DNA from: Panagrolaimus kolymaensis | Taxonomy: Eukaryota; Nematoda; Chromadorea; Rhabditida; Panagrolaimidae | Reading direction: 5' to 3' | DNA length: 64,000 nt | Assembly: GCA_028622995.1 (NCBI GenBank) | Contig: JAJQJQ010000043.1 | Span: forward strand, 620,001 to 684,000 | Shown here: positions 12,146 to 22,796 of the stretch, piece by piece | Layout: the number at the start of each line of letters is the position of its first letter | Position numbering within the stretch: the stretch's first letter is position 1 | Made by a program: the position numbers and the translations under genes | The notes under the pieces: generated by a model | The model's input: only the letters and a program-made list of their open reading frames with translations | What the model was told of the DNA's origin: nothing | Databases searched by the model: none

Positions 12146-15100
12146 ATGAATGAAATGGCAGCATCGACAAGTGCGGCGGCACCAATATCCCCATCTGAAA
12201 AAATTTCTTCACCCATTATTGAGAAGAAAGGAATGGAAGATTTGGGTAAGTTTGACAAATTTTATTATTAAAAAATAAAAAAACACCCACAAAAAACATT
12301 TTATTTTGTTTAAATTTGTCAGTTAAATATCAACTTCAAAAGTTTCTGATCACCGCATTTATAAAAAAAAATCTTTTGGACATAGTTTTGCCAGTGTTAC
12401 AATTAATTTTTTTAAACATTTTGTCACAGTTTTAGACTCTTTAAAAAAACAATTCAGCTCGATTCAGTTTTATAAATATGTTAAAAGAAAATTTAAAGTT
12501 TAAATTAATCATTTTTTAATACAGTTTTAATAATTAATGTTATTATAAAAACCTAACAAAACGGAACTCAGTTTAAAAAACCTATCAAATTAATATAAGG
12601 AAGATTTAATATTTCTTTGACAACTAAAAGTTAGTTACATGTTTGCGTTTTTGAGCATCTTTTTTATGGCAGTTTTTAATTTTCTGGATAGTATCTTTGT
12701 CACTCAGTTTTCATTTCATCCTAACAATTTTTTTGACATTTTTTTTCTCTTTTATTTTTTTTAAGCTTTCACATCTGTTCTTGCAGTTTTTTTTTGTTGA
12801 TATTTTAATTGTTTAAAATTAACAATTTTTTCTCCGTTTTTCTTTATTTCAACCAGTTTATAATTAAATATTTATTATATGGAAGGATTTCAACCATTAT
12901 CCAAAGTTCTATTCAGTTTAATTCAATGTTGTGTTTTTATGAAATTCAGTTATAAAAAAAATTGAACCATATCTCTCTTGTTTTTGAAAGTTGAAAATTC
13001 GCTCTCAAAAAAAAAATTGCGGTCTCTTCCTTCAATGGTTAATTTATTAAAATAAAAATTTATTAAAGGATTGATGCTAATGCAAATATATTTATTATCA
13101 GTTTAAATCCAATGTAAATGTTGTAAAATAAACAATCAACCCGTTTCTAAGCCATTCCTCAGTTTTGATACTAATATATATGTTAAAGAGTTTGGCACAG
13201 ATCTTCTTCTTTATCATTTTCTAATGACACCGAAAACCTTTGAATTTTCTATGTACTCAGTTTACAAACTTTTTTGAAATCTTTTCCTGTTGTTCCAGTT
13301 TTTTCTCTTTATTTCGAACAAAAATAAATTTTTTTTTAACATTAATCAATAAAATTCCAAAATACATTACAGTTATAAACTTTCCTAAAAAAATAAAAAA
13401 AACTCTCGTGCTCCAGTTTGTTATTTTACATTTTTTTACTTTCAAACAAAAAAAAAATCAGTTTAACCAATGTTATTTATTTTTCCCATCTTTTTTTTCT
13501 TCTTCTTTGTTTGTCTTAAAGCTTGATTGAGACTTTTCCCTTTCTTCTTTTTTTCTTTTTCTTTTCACCTCCTATTTTTTTCGATCACTCTAACTCTTGT
13601 GTAACATTTATTTCATTCATTCATTCACAACTTACTTATTTTTTTCTTTCTGGTAGCAGCAAAAAAAAAAAGAAGCATCAAGCAAGTAAGCATAGTTTAT
13701 TTTTTTAGAGCCGCTTGTTTTTCTTGCAACAAAGCTCAAAGCTCCACAGAATAACAACTGCTTATTTTTTTCTTTCTTATTTTTCTTTCTTGCTAGTGGC
13801 GATAAAAAAATTTTTTGTTTGAAAGAAAAAAATAAATTTGAAACATCCCAGCTGCAAGCAACCCTTTTGACTTTTTTTTTCTTGTTCGAAGATGCAAAGA
13901 CGCGAAGGCAAAACGATGGACTCCTACGCGTTTGTAAGCAAAAAAATAAAATATATGGGCGTCATTTTATATATTTAGCATGTGCCAGCTTTGAAGAAAA
14001 TAAAATCGTTTTTCCTCTTGGGTTGTTTTATTTTTTTTCTTAAAGAAAGAAAGAAAGGCTTGATTTCTTATTGTTGTTTATTTTTGGTTCAATTTGAAGC
14101 TCTATAGTTTTTAAATTTAAAATGTTACTACCTTACCTCCGTATATTTAAATGTTCAGTTTTAAAAAGCTTTTTAATACTTTAAAAATATGCTATGTTTT
14201 CCTTTTTTTGGAATATTCATTCACAATTTTTTATTAATGCAGTTTAAATTTTTTTTTTTATTATTAATTTGCTTTCTTACTTACTACTTGAGTTTTTATT
14301 CTTTTTAAAAAAATATTTTTGCCATATAGATTTGATTTCTTTGACATTTCAGTTTTTTATGTTAAAATGTCATTTTATTCCGTAATAGTTATTTTTAAAT
14401 CAGTTTATTTTAATTAGAAAAAATATTTTAATATTAATTTTTCATTTTCCATTTTGTAAATGGTACGCCAGTTTAAAAATAACTTTTTTTAAAAATTAGA
14501 AAATCATTCATTCCAGTTTTTTTTTGTTTTCCTAAAAACTCTTTATAAAGATACAGTTAAATATTTTTTACTTATCTTCTTTTTTTAACACAAACAAATT
14601 TCTTCACAAAAACGCAGTTTATTAAGCCTTTCGTTAAAATTAATAAAAATTATTTTTTTTATAAAAACTTTTTTAAATTTTTTTGCCTTCCGTTTCCTCT
14701 TACAAACCGGTGAATCAGTTTTAATTATTCATTTTTCTGAAATGTTAAAACCAATGATTCAATTTTTTTATATTTTCCTAAAATCGTCTTAAAGCAGAAC
14801 AGTTTATTTTTTCTTTTTTTTTTTCTTTATTTACTTCAGTAGTAACAGTTTTTTATTTATTTATTTATTTATTTATTTATTATCTTTTATCTGTCTCGAA
14901 GGACGAAAGATTCTAACAAACGACACCACGAATCAGACAAAGCAATGACATTGAGACGTTGGAAATTTTTTTCTTGAGTATGTTTCATAATGTCATCAAT
15001 CCAGCGAGTTGGAGGACGTCCAAGAGGTCTCTTGCCAGCAGGTTTCCATTCAGTCAGTAAACGATTCCATCGATTGTCAGGAAGCAGCAGGAGTTTACGA

Positions 15101-18100
15101 AGATAATTCCATTTTCTTTTTCTTGCTTGATGAACGAAATCTTTGAGACCAGTTCTTTCACGAAGCCATTCACGAGGATGTTGATCGATTAATTTCACGT
15201 TTAGCATTCTTCTTTCCATTCTTCGTTGAGCTACAGCAAGACGATCTTCTTCAGATTTGGTCAAAGCCCAGGTTTCACATCCATACAATATGGCAGGAAG
15301 CACACATTGATGAAGATATTTTCTTTTCAAGTTCATTGGGACTCTTCTTGACATCAGCAAATTCTTCGCTTTGTAGAAAGAGCTCCATCCGGCAGATATT
15401 CTTCGAGAGATTTCTTTGTTGAATCGTTTTGGTTTTGAAGGCCAAAAGATCAGTTGACCGAGATATATAAATTCATTTACCAATTCAACTTGTAGATCAT
15501 CAAGAAGTAAAGTTCCATCAGGAGTATTCGCATTAGTCATCCACTTTGTTTTATCGACGTTGATTTCGAGTCCAACAGTAGCAGAAGTTCCAGCGACTTG
15601 GTTGAGCAAACATTGGAGACCTTCCAATGAATGAGAGCATAGCATGATGTCATCAGCAAAATTGAGATATCCTAGTTTTTTTCCATTGATGTTGATTCCA
15701 GCATTCCAGTTGACAAGATCAAGAGCAGTTTGAAGGGTAAGAGCAAAGAGGATAGGCGAGAGCGTATCTCCTTGTCTTACACCTTTTTGGACATTGATGT
15801 TGATAGATGAAGAGCCAATATTTATACTTGATGTACCACCAGCATAGATCATTTTGATGATTTCAATTGTACCAGGATCAATACCAAATTTTTGAAGAGC
15901 ATTCCATAGAGCAGAAAGTTCAATGGAGTCAAATGCTTTTTTGAAGTCAATAAAAACAACAAAAAGAGGCAAATTGAACTCACGACACTTTTCAAATAGT
16001 TGATTTGCGGTATGTATATGATCAATAGTTGAGTAACATCTTCGGAATCCAGCTTGTTGAGGAGGAAGAGCACCAGAAGTTTCAGCAGCATCCATTACAC
16101 GTTCAGTAAGTACTCGAGTCATCAGCTTATACAAGACAGGAAGTAGTGAAATAGGACGATAGTTTTCAATATTGTTTCTATTTCCTTTCTTGGGAAGCAA
16201 GATGGTTTTCGAATGAAGTAGTTCAGGAGGCAGATTGTTTCCGAGTAGTAATCCATTTAGAGCATCAGCAAGTCTTATAGCAAAACTTGAAATTGTTGTT
16301 TTGACAGCTTTTGATGGAATATTGTCGGCGCCAGGAGCAGTGTTAGCCTTCATTCGACGAGCAGCAGAGATAAGTTCATCAGGAGTAATTTCCGCAATTG
16401 AAACTTCTGGATCACGAACATGAACATAGTTCCCATCTCGAGATACATAGAGTTTTTCATAGAATTGAACGATGACATCCATGAGTTCAGCAACAGTTTC
16501 AGTGACAGTACCATCCGATCGAGTCAGTTGGACCATTTGATTCCGTCTTTGGATCATTTCAGAGCGACCACGTTTCAGTCGGTTGTCTTGGATAGCCCGT
16601 TCCATCACGTTTATATAATGACTAATGAGATCATTTTTAACGGATTTACGGACCAGTTTACAAAGTTCAGAATATTCTACAAGAGCATGACGAGCATCAG
16701 TCAAACCATGTTTCATTTCACGACGTTGTTCCATAAGATCAAGAGTTGTTTGTGAGAGTCTTGAAAATAAAACAGGTTGATAAGAGCTTACTTTTGAACT
16801 TGTTATGAGAGCAGATTTGATTTGTTCTAGTTCAACTTTAGGATTTGTAGCAGTTGGAAGTGTTTTCAGTTGTTCATTCATAGAGAAGATGAGCAGCGAT
16901 TTATCATAATCAGGAGTGACAAAGTTACATGGTTGAGAACGAGCATATTTCTTTATTGGAATGTTTATCATAGCACGAACCATACGATGATCACTACCAG
17001 AGAATCTATTAAGCACTGTTACATCTTGAACGATTGATTTCTTTTTAGTGAGAATGTAGTCGATTTCTTTTGTTGTTTTTCCATTTGGTGAATGCCAGGT
17101 CCATCTTCGGTTTCGTCCTTTTTTGAAGTATGTGTTCATAAGGTACAGCTCATTTGATTCACAGAAGTTGTATAAGAGTTGACCATGTTCATTTCGAGAG
17201 TCAAAAGAGAACTTACCGATATAGTTTTCACCAGCTTCACCAAGACCAGTCGACGCATTAAAATCACCAAGAATCAATTCATAAGTTACACGACCAGAAA
17301 GAGCATCTTCAAGTTGAGAAAGGAACATTTCATATTCTTCTTCGCCGCGTCCACTTTGAGGAGCATAGACTTGGGTAACCCGGAATGTCTTACCTCCACG
17401 AAGTTTGAAAAGGATTTGGATCAGTCGATCAGAAATGTATTTAACACCAATTATTTTCTTGTTAAGTTCAGGACAAATCAAAAGAGCAACACCAGAATAG
17501 CCAAAAACAGACTTACCACTATTGTACATGAAGTATCCAGATGAGAGTTGTTCACATGTTTGACCAATTTTCCATGTTTCAGCAAGACCAAGAATATCAA
17601 ATTTCTTCAATTTTGAAAGTTCATTTTGAAACGATTGGAATCGATCAGCGGTTGAGATGGATCTGCAGTTGTATGTCATTGCAATCAGTCTTCTTGTTAG
17701 TGGTGTCATTTGTTAGTTAGGTTTAGCTAATTATTCCCTTTCCGTACACGCTACTGTATGGTGGAAAGGTATCTTCAATTCGTACACTTTTATTTCTATC
17801 CCTTTATTTTTTGTAATAAATAAAACAAAATTATTTTTTTGACCTCAACTTTATGTCCTTTTTCGTTGTTCATTTCTCTCCAAAAGTTAAGCCGTCTTTT
17901 TTCTTAATTTTTTTTTTTGCGCAGCATCGGCTGAAACAAAACAAAATACTTTATGAACTTTCAATTTTCTTTCTTCCTTCTTTCGCTTCCTTTTTCATTT
18001 AATCGATTCTTTGAAATTAAAACTTTTTTCTTTTTTGATTCACGGTCACTCTTTCAAGCGCGCATCTTCACTTTTTTTAATTAAACTTTTCCCTTTTTTT

Positions 18101-21100
18101 TGTTTCTAAATTCTTGCTTATTTTTGTTTTTCTTAGATATCAGTGGTGTGTAATAAGACCAAAAATAAAAATAAAAAAATGCCGGTAAAACAAGATGATC
18201 AATTTGTTGATGCTGTTAAACCTGCATTGGGTGAGAAAGTTTATCCTCTTTTTTTGGTTTTAGTTTAAACCGAATAAACTTTATTTTTTATATTACTTAT
18301 ATTTATTGAGTGCTCAGTTTTATTTTATCATAAATTAATCAAACATTAAAATAAAAAACAGTTATTGAAATATTTTCCAAATTAAAAAATTCGAATTCAG
18401 TTTTTCCTATTTTTAAAATGCGTTATATGATTTGCAGTTTTAAAAAATTTAAAATGTTTTGCACAAAGTTTTTTTCATCACTTCTCCAAAATTAAGACAG
18501 TTTTTTGTTAGTTATTATTTTAAAAAAACTAACAATAGTTATGATTCAAAATAATTGTAAAAAAAAAGTTCTTAATAACCAGTTTTGTTTAATTTCTAAT
18601 TTTTAAAATATAAAACCATAGATAATGAAATCCAGTTAAAATATTAAAAAATATTTAGCCAAAAAAAACCAGTACCAGTTTAGAAAATAATGTAAATTTT
18701 TTAGAATCCCTTCTTTCCGACCTTCAACGAACCACTGAAGTTTTACGCCGAGCCCAACAACGAAACAGTCAAGAACGAGATTTGAGCGATGTCAATACTT
18801 CCATGTATTCCTCGAGTTCATATAGGGAAAATCGACGAAGTTATGATAATGATATCGATCCCATTTATCAAGAACAAAATGTTGTTATGAGAAAGTAAGC
18901 ATTTGAAAAATAAGTCCCGCGAAAATTTCAAACCGACATACAATATCCAGTTTTTTTTACGAAGTTTTTTAATTATTTAAAGCTATTTTGATTTTAAAAA
19001 CAAACCCATAATTTTAATTTGACCTTATTTTCCTCCCAGCTATCTTACCTGCAGTTTTTTTTAAAACTTTATTTCTAAAAATTTTTGATATTTGTAAATT
19101 CAAATATTTCTTTTATAAAACTTTATCAACAAATACATAAAAAAGTATTGTAACTGGACAGTTTTAAAATTAATTCTTTTTTAGCTCCCAACAAAGTGGA
19201 AATGATTATGGCACAAGTGATGGACAAAATCGAAATTCAGGTGAAGGATATGGTACAGCTGGACGAAAATCAGCCACTAGTGATCATGTAAGCCACCGTC
19301 ATTGAATCTCGACAGTTTTCTTATTACCAAAAAAATTACCTATTTAATTCCTAATTTCCAGTTTTTTCTTTTACACAAAAAAACAATATCCCCACTAATC
19401 ACAGTTTTTTATATGTATAACCACAAAAATATTTTTTTTACAGCGAACTTCACGCGAAACCAATCAACTTGATTCAATGTTAGGTAATCTTCAAGTGGAT
19501 ATGGATAAACATGGAATCCACACCATTCCAAAGGGGGATTGTGCAGCATGTGAAAAGCCAATCATTGGTCAAGTTGTGATTGCCCTCGGCAAAATGTGGC
19601 ATCCCGAACATTATGTTTGTTGCCATTGTGGAGATCAAATTGGACATAAAAATTTCTTTGAACGTGGTGGAAAAGCATATTGCGAAAATGATTACCACGA
19701 TTTATATTCCCCTCGTTGCGCATATTGTAATGGACCCATTAAAGATGTAAGTTTTGCCTGGAATAAAGTTTCGAAGAAAAATTTAACCTTTTTATTTTAT
19801 AATCTTTCATCAAGCGACAGTTTATTTTTTTTTTAATTAGAAGCCCTCTTTTTAAGTTTAGAGTCAAACACTTACAATAATTTCAAAAGAAATATTGTTT
19901 TATGTTAAAAAATACCTAGCATCGAGAACACAGTTATTCAAAAAACTTAACTTGTTATAAATTTTTCAATAGTTTAAATTTTTTTAATTAAAATCCACGT
20001 GGAACAAGAGAATGCAGTTAATTTTATACTAGAATGTTTTGTTTTAAAAAAAGATTACTTTCAGACGCAGTTTTTTTTATTTTTCAAAGAAACCCTTATT
20101 TTCATTTTTTTGTAAAGATTATGAAATAATTCAGTTTTTATATTTCTTAGTTTGTGAGATGATTAAATTATTTTTAGCAAATCTTTTGATTTTTTGATGT
20201 GATTTTAATTTAAAAACATTTTACATTCATTTCACAGTAAACAGTTTTAAAATTTTGAATAAAAAAGCCAAAGCTGCCAATCCACAGTTACAAATATTTT
20301 GAAAAAGCGAAAACTCTGAACAGTTTTTATATTTAATTTTAAGAATATTTTGAAATTAAAGAAAGTAATTAAAAGCAAAATTTCTGTCACAAAAAATTAA
20401 CGACAGTTAAAAAAAATATTCCTAACAAAAAATTAAACACATCTGATTCAACAGTTTTAATTTTACCATATTATCCTAAATATTTTAGCGTTGCATAACC
20501 GCCCTTGGAAAAACTTTCCATCCCGAACATTTTACTTGTGCGGATTGTGGAAAACCTTTTGGAGATGAAGGGTTCCATGAAAAGGATGGAGTTGCATATT
20601 GTAAAGATGATTTCTTTCGAATGTTCGCCCCCAAATGTCATGGATGTGATAAACCAATCAAAAATAAATTTATTACTGCTCTTGGAACTCATTGGCATCC
20701 CGCTTGCTTTATTTGTCAAGTAAGTTGGTTTAAAAACTTTTATGTTTTTGGAGTGAAAAAAAAAATGAAAATCAGTTTTTTGTTTGTTTGAGTATTTTTT
20801 GTTCCAATCAAAATATTCATGTTCGCAGTTTTATTTTGAAATGTCCATATAAAAAATAGTTTTATGGTGAAAGAGTTTTAGCATTTTTTTGAGATTCGGA
20901 AATTGAAAAAATTTAACGCAAAAATTCTAAAATATAAGTCAATATTTTCTCTCGCAAAAAAAAATTCGTTTTCGGTAAAATAAGGAAATTTTTAATAATT
21001 ATTTGTTTCCAACAGCTTTGGATTACGACAGTTTTTATTATTTTTAATTTAAAAAAATTTTTTTATGGCAATGCGATTAGAGAGTTACAAAGATTGTATC

Positions 21101-21804
21101 TTAAATGCAGTTTTTTATTTTCACATAAATTTAACGTGGTCGAATAATCGAACTCAGTTTAAAATATACACTATGTAAAAAAAAGATTTTTTTTGCAAAT
21201 TATAAAACCATAATTAAATTTTTATAACAGTTTTAATATTAAAATTTTTTGATGTTTTTTAAATAGCTTTAACTTCAAGAATCAAAGAGCGAAAATACGG
21301 TTTATTTTAAGAAAATATAATTATTCTGAAATTATTTTCCATAAATTACTTCAAGGATACAGTTTAACTTTGCAAAATTGATTTGTCAATTCAGTTTTTG
21401 ATCCTTAAAGAACAAGGACATTAATAATAATTCAGTTTTTTTTTCAAAATTATAAAGTTGTACTTGCTGTTCAGTTACCTGTTGTTATTTTTTTCTTATG
21501 TCCAAAATTCATATCCATGTTTTTTTTTAAGGAATGTCAACGTTCATTTGATGGTGGAGCATTTTTTGAACACAACGGTTCGCCATATTGTGAACAACAT
21601 TTTCATCAACAACGTGGCTCCTTGTGTAATGAATGTAAAAAACCCATATCTGGAAGATGTGTGTCAGCGATGGGAAATAAATATCATCCCGAACATTTTT
21701 GTTGTTCATATTGTTCTCGACAATTAACTCGTGGAACTTTTAAAGAAGCTAATATGCGTCCATTTTGTCATAAATGTTATGGAAAAATTAATAATCCTAA
21801 TTAA
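12146..21804 (+). CDS. pxl-1: Paxillin, focal-adhesion LIM scaffold
   Basis: Exons 12146-12245, 18705-18894, 19185-19287, 19444-19746, 20489-20719 and 21532-21804; 1200 nt, 399 residues. An N-terminal LD motif, [12 protein letters not shown] (~31-42), is assembled exactly across the first junction. A second, [14 protein letters not shown] (~137), matches the last LD motif of vertebrate paxillin. Four LIM domains follow (about 164-218, 222-277, 281-336, 340-395), each with paired zinc ligands such as CAAC...H..C and CSYC; the protein ends soon after the last. Paxillin links integrin adhesions to actin through its LD motifs, and the LIM domains target it to adhesions. Between the LD motifs it is shorter than vertebrate paxillin (about 560 residues). 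Intron 1 is about 6.5 kb and contains an antisense RTE element and a second first exon; introns carry the CAGTTT array. Confidence 0.95.
12300..14850 (+). repeat. Oriented CAGTTT/A-T array in paxillin intron 1
   Basis: CAGTTT or CAGTTA followed by T/A tracts recurs about once per 50-100 bp, starting some 75 bp after exon 1 (near 12321) and ending just before the RTE tail (near 14847). AAACTG in the opposite sense is practically absent. The bases just before CAG usually include G or C; the following 10-40 bases are nearly pure A/T. Confidence 0.8.
14851..14882 (-). repeat. (TAAA)n tail of the RTE element
   Basis: Plus strand (attt)n of about seven units, lying only a few bases from the stop codon of the minus-strand RTE frame. 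Short tandem-repeat tails instead of poly(A) are characteristic of RTE elements. Confidence 0.8.
14887..17709 (-). CDS. RTE retrotransposon polyprotein: AP endonuclease plus reverse transcriptase
   Basis: A single uninterrupted frame of 940 residues. The N-terminal apurinic-type endonuclease (about 10-260) shows [24 protein letters not shown] and [10 protein letters not shown]. The reverse transcriptase (about 470-770) shows [47 protein letters not shown] and the catalytic [10 protein letters not shown]. The C-terminal part has YGCETWALT and [11 protein letters not shown], typical of RTE-clade proteins. The family nicks target DNA and primes cDNA synthesis there. No frameshift or stop is present, so the copy may be young or still functional at protein level. 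It starts at the first ATG (17709), slightly shorter than the roughly 1000 residues of known RTE proteins. Confidence 0.93.
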   Translation of the reverse strand: MTPLTRRLIAMTYNCRSISTADRFQSFQNELSKLKKFDILGLAETWKIGQTCEQLSSGYFMYNSGKSVFGYSGVALLICPELNKKIIGVKYISDRLIQILFKLRGGKTFRVTQVYAPQSGRGEEEYEMFLSQLEDALSGRVTYELILGDFNASTGLGEAGENYIGKFSFDSRNEHGQLLYNFCESNELYLMNTYFKKGRNRRWTWHSPNGKTTKEIDYILTKKKSIVQDVTVLNRFSGSDHRMVRAMINIPIKKYARSQPCNFVTPDYDKSLLIFSMNEQLKTLPTATNPKVELEQIKSALITSSKVSSYQPVLFSRLSQTTLDLMEQRREMKHGLTDARHALVEYSELCKLVRKSVKNDLISHYINVMERAIQDNRLKRGRSEMIQRRNQMVQLTRSDGTVTETVAELMDVIVQFYEKLYVSRDGNYVHVRDPEVSIAEITPDELISAARRMKANTAPGADNIPSKAVKTTISSFAIRLADALNGLLLGNNLPPELLHSKTILLPKKGNRNNIENYRPISLLPVLYKLMTRVLTERVMDAAETSGALPPQQAGFRRCYSTIDHIHTANQLFEKCREFNLPLFVVFIDFKKAFDSIELSALWNALQKFGIDPGTIEIIKMIYAGGTSSINIGSSSININVQKGVRQGDTLSPILFALTLQTALDLVNWNAGININGKKLGYLNFADDIMLCSHSLEGLQCLLNQVAGTSATVGLEINVDKTKWMTNANTPDGTLLLDDLQVELVNEFIYLGQLIFWPSKPKRFNKEISRRISAGWSSFYKAKNLLMSRRVPMNLKRKYLHQCVLPAILYGCETWALTKSEEDRLAVAQRRMERRMLNVKLIDQHPREWLRERTGLKDFVHQARKRKWNYLRKLLLLPDNRWNRLLTEWKPAGKRPLGRPPTRWIDDIMKHTQEKNFQRLNVIALSDSWCRLLESFVLRDR
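17737..17769 (-). other. Hairpin in the 5' leader of the RTE element
   Basis: Perfect 7-bp arms cctttcc (17737-17743) and ggaaagg (17763-17769), with a partly pairable interior (catac against gtgta-like bases), about 30-60 bases upstream of the RTE start codon. Some non-LTR elements carry self-cleaving ribozymes at the 5' end; I could not fit this one to a known ribozyme core. Confidence 0.4.
18179..18230 (+). CDS. pxl-1: Alternative first exon of paxillin
   Basis: ATG at 18179 opens 17 codons ([17 protein letters not shown]) plus one base and ends at a donor G|GTGAG. The phase equals that of exon 12146-12245, so both splice to 18705. Here the junction yields [11 protein letters not shown] instead of [12 protein letters not shown], so either exon completes an LD1-like helix. 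The isoform would be 383 residues. A TTCTTAG acceptor at about 18130-18136 just upstream suggests a spliced or trans-spliced leader. The preceding 17770-18130 has no array motif, unlike the rest of the intron, as expected for a second promoter. Confidence 0.7.
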
Positions 21805-22450
21805 AAATTAAAAATTATAATTGTTTCGTTTTTTATTTTTGAGTGTTTATTTAATGATTTTTTTTGCAGTTTTTTTTATTAAAAAATAAGAGCTGATTTT
21901 TAGCCGATCGAGAATTTAACGCAGTTTTTAATTTAAATTTGGAAAAAAAATCTCCATCACTTTTTGCCCGGAATTTTTTTTATATTTCAGTTTTTTTTAA
22001 AACAAAAAAATTCTTTGATTTTTGGAAAAAGAAAATATCAAACTTTCGATCTATCGTTTGCTTTTTTTATTCTTCAAAAAACCACTAAAGCCAAAAAAAT
22101 AATAAATAATCAGTTAAAAATCAGCTCCACCTATTCGTCAAAGACAGTTTTTTTTATTATTTCTGTTAAGTTAATCAACTTAAAAATCTTTTAATTGCTA
22201 TAACCAAAAACATCATTCTAACGTACATATTTATGTGTCTTAACTCATCAAATTCCTTATTTCTTACTTTTTTCGATGTTTTTAAATTGTACTCAGTTAA
22301 AAAATACCAAAAAAACTTATTACTTATTAATTACTTATTTTTCATTTATTCACTTTCCTTTATATTTTTTGTTGTTTGTTTGCTTTTTCACTTTTGAATT
22401 TCCAAAAAAAGACTATATTTTATTTTTATTTTGTATTTATTTATTTATAG

Positions 22451-22522
22451 GCCGATTCACATTTTGCTCAACAATGCCCCATGCAAGTGACATATTTTGA
22501 AGAGGAAGAAGAATATTATTAA
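22451..22522 (+). CDS. Possible alternative last exon downstream of paxillin
   Basis: After an acceptor (ttatttatag) 23 open codons run to TAA and end in an acidic FEEEEEYY tail; an AATAAA follows at 22588-22593. The exon is phase 0, as are the paxillin exon ends at 19746 and 20719, so skipping the exon at 21532 could give a paxillin isoform with fewer LIM domains. No other plus-strand gene is nearby to own it. RNA support is not visible, so this is an inference from splice signals, phase and the poly(A) signal. Confidence 0.35.
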   Translation, partial: ADSHFAQQCPMQVTYFEEEEEYY

Positions 22523-22587
22523 ATTGTTTAAGCAAATTTTAAGCTTTTTTTTAATTTGCATTTTTGTATTTTTGTATTTTTAATTTT

Positions 22588-22593
22588 AATAAA
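22588..22593 (+). terminator. Poly(A) signal at the end of the paxillin region
   Basis: AATAAA about 65 bases after the stop of the candidate terminal exon at 22451. The plus-polarity array also stops almost here (last copy near 22611). Confidence 0.6.
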
Positions 22594-22796
22594 GAATCTA
22601 TTAAACAAAACAGTTTTATAAGCTTATTAAAGAGCAAAATCTATTACTTGATGTTTCAATTGGAGGTTTTTACGAGCAACTATGGATTTAACAGAACATT
22701 TTTTATTCAACTTTGATAAAATATAATAAAAGTATTAAATAAAAATGTTTTAATCGATTTTGGATTAAAAATATCTTTAGTTTATGCTTATCACCA

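Larger units (their letters stand above)
14851..17830 (-). mobile_element. RTE-type non-LTR retrotransposon, apparently full coding length
   Basis: The element lies antisense in paxillin intron 1. It has one long open reading frame (see separate entry), an extremely short 3' UTR and a 3' end made of a tetranucleotide repeat, the usual RTE arrangement. The base composition (richer in G and C, few A/T runs) and the total lack of the CAGTTT motif set it apart from the surrounding intron. The 5' boundary is approximate: I see no clear target-site duplication, and sequence beyond about 17770 could be host. Confidence 0.85.
18290..22625 (+). repeat. Oriented CAGTTT/A-T array in remaining paxillin introns and 3' end
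   Basis: The motif resumes after the alternative first exon (first copy near 18316) and continues through each later paxillin intron and the 3' flank to about 22611. The paxillin coding exons themselves lack it. Confidence 0.8.
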
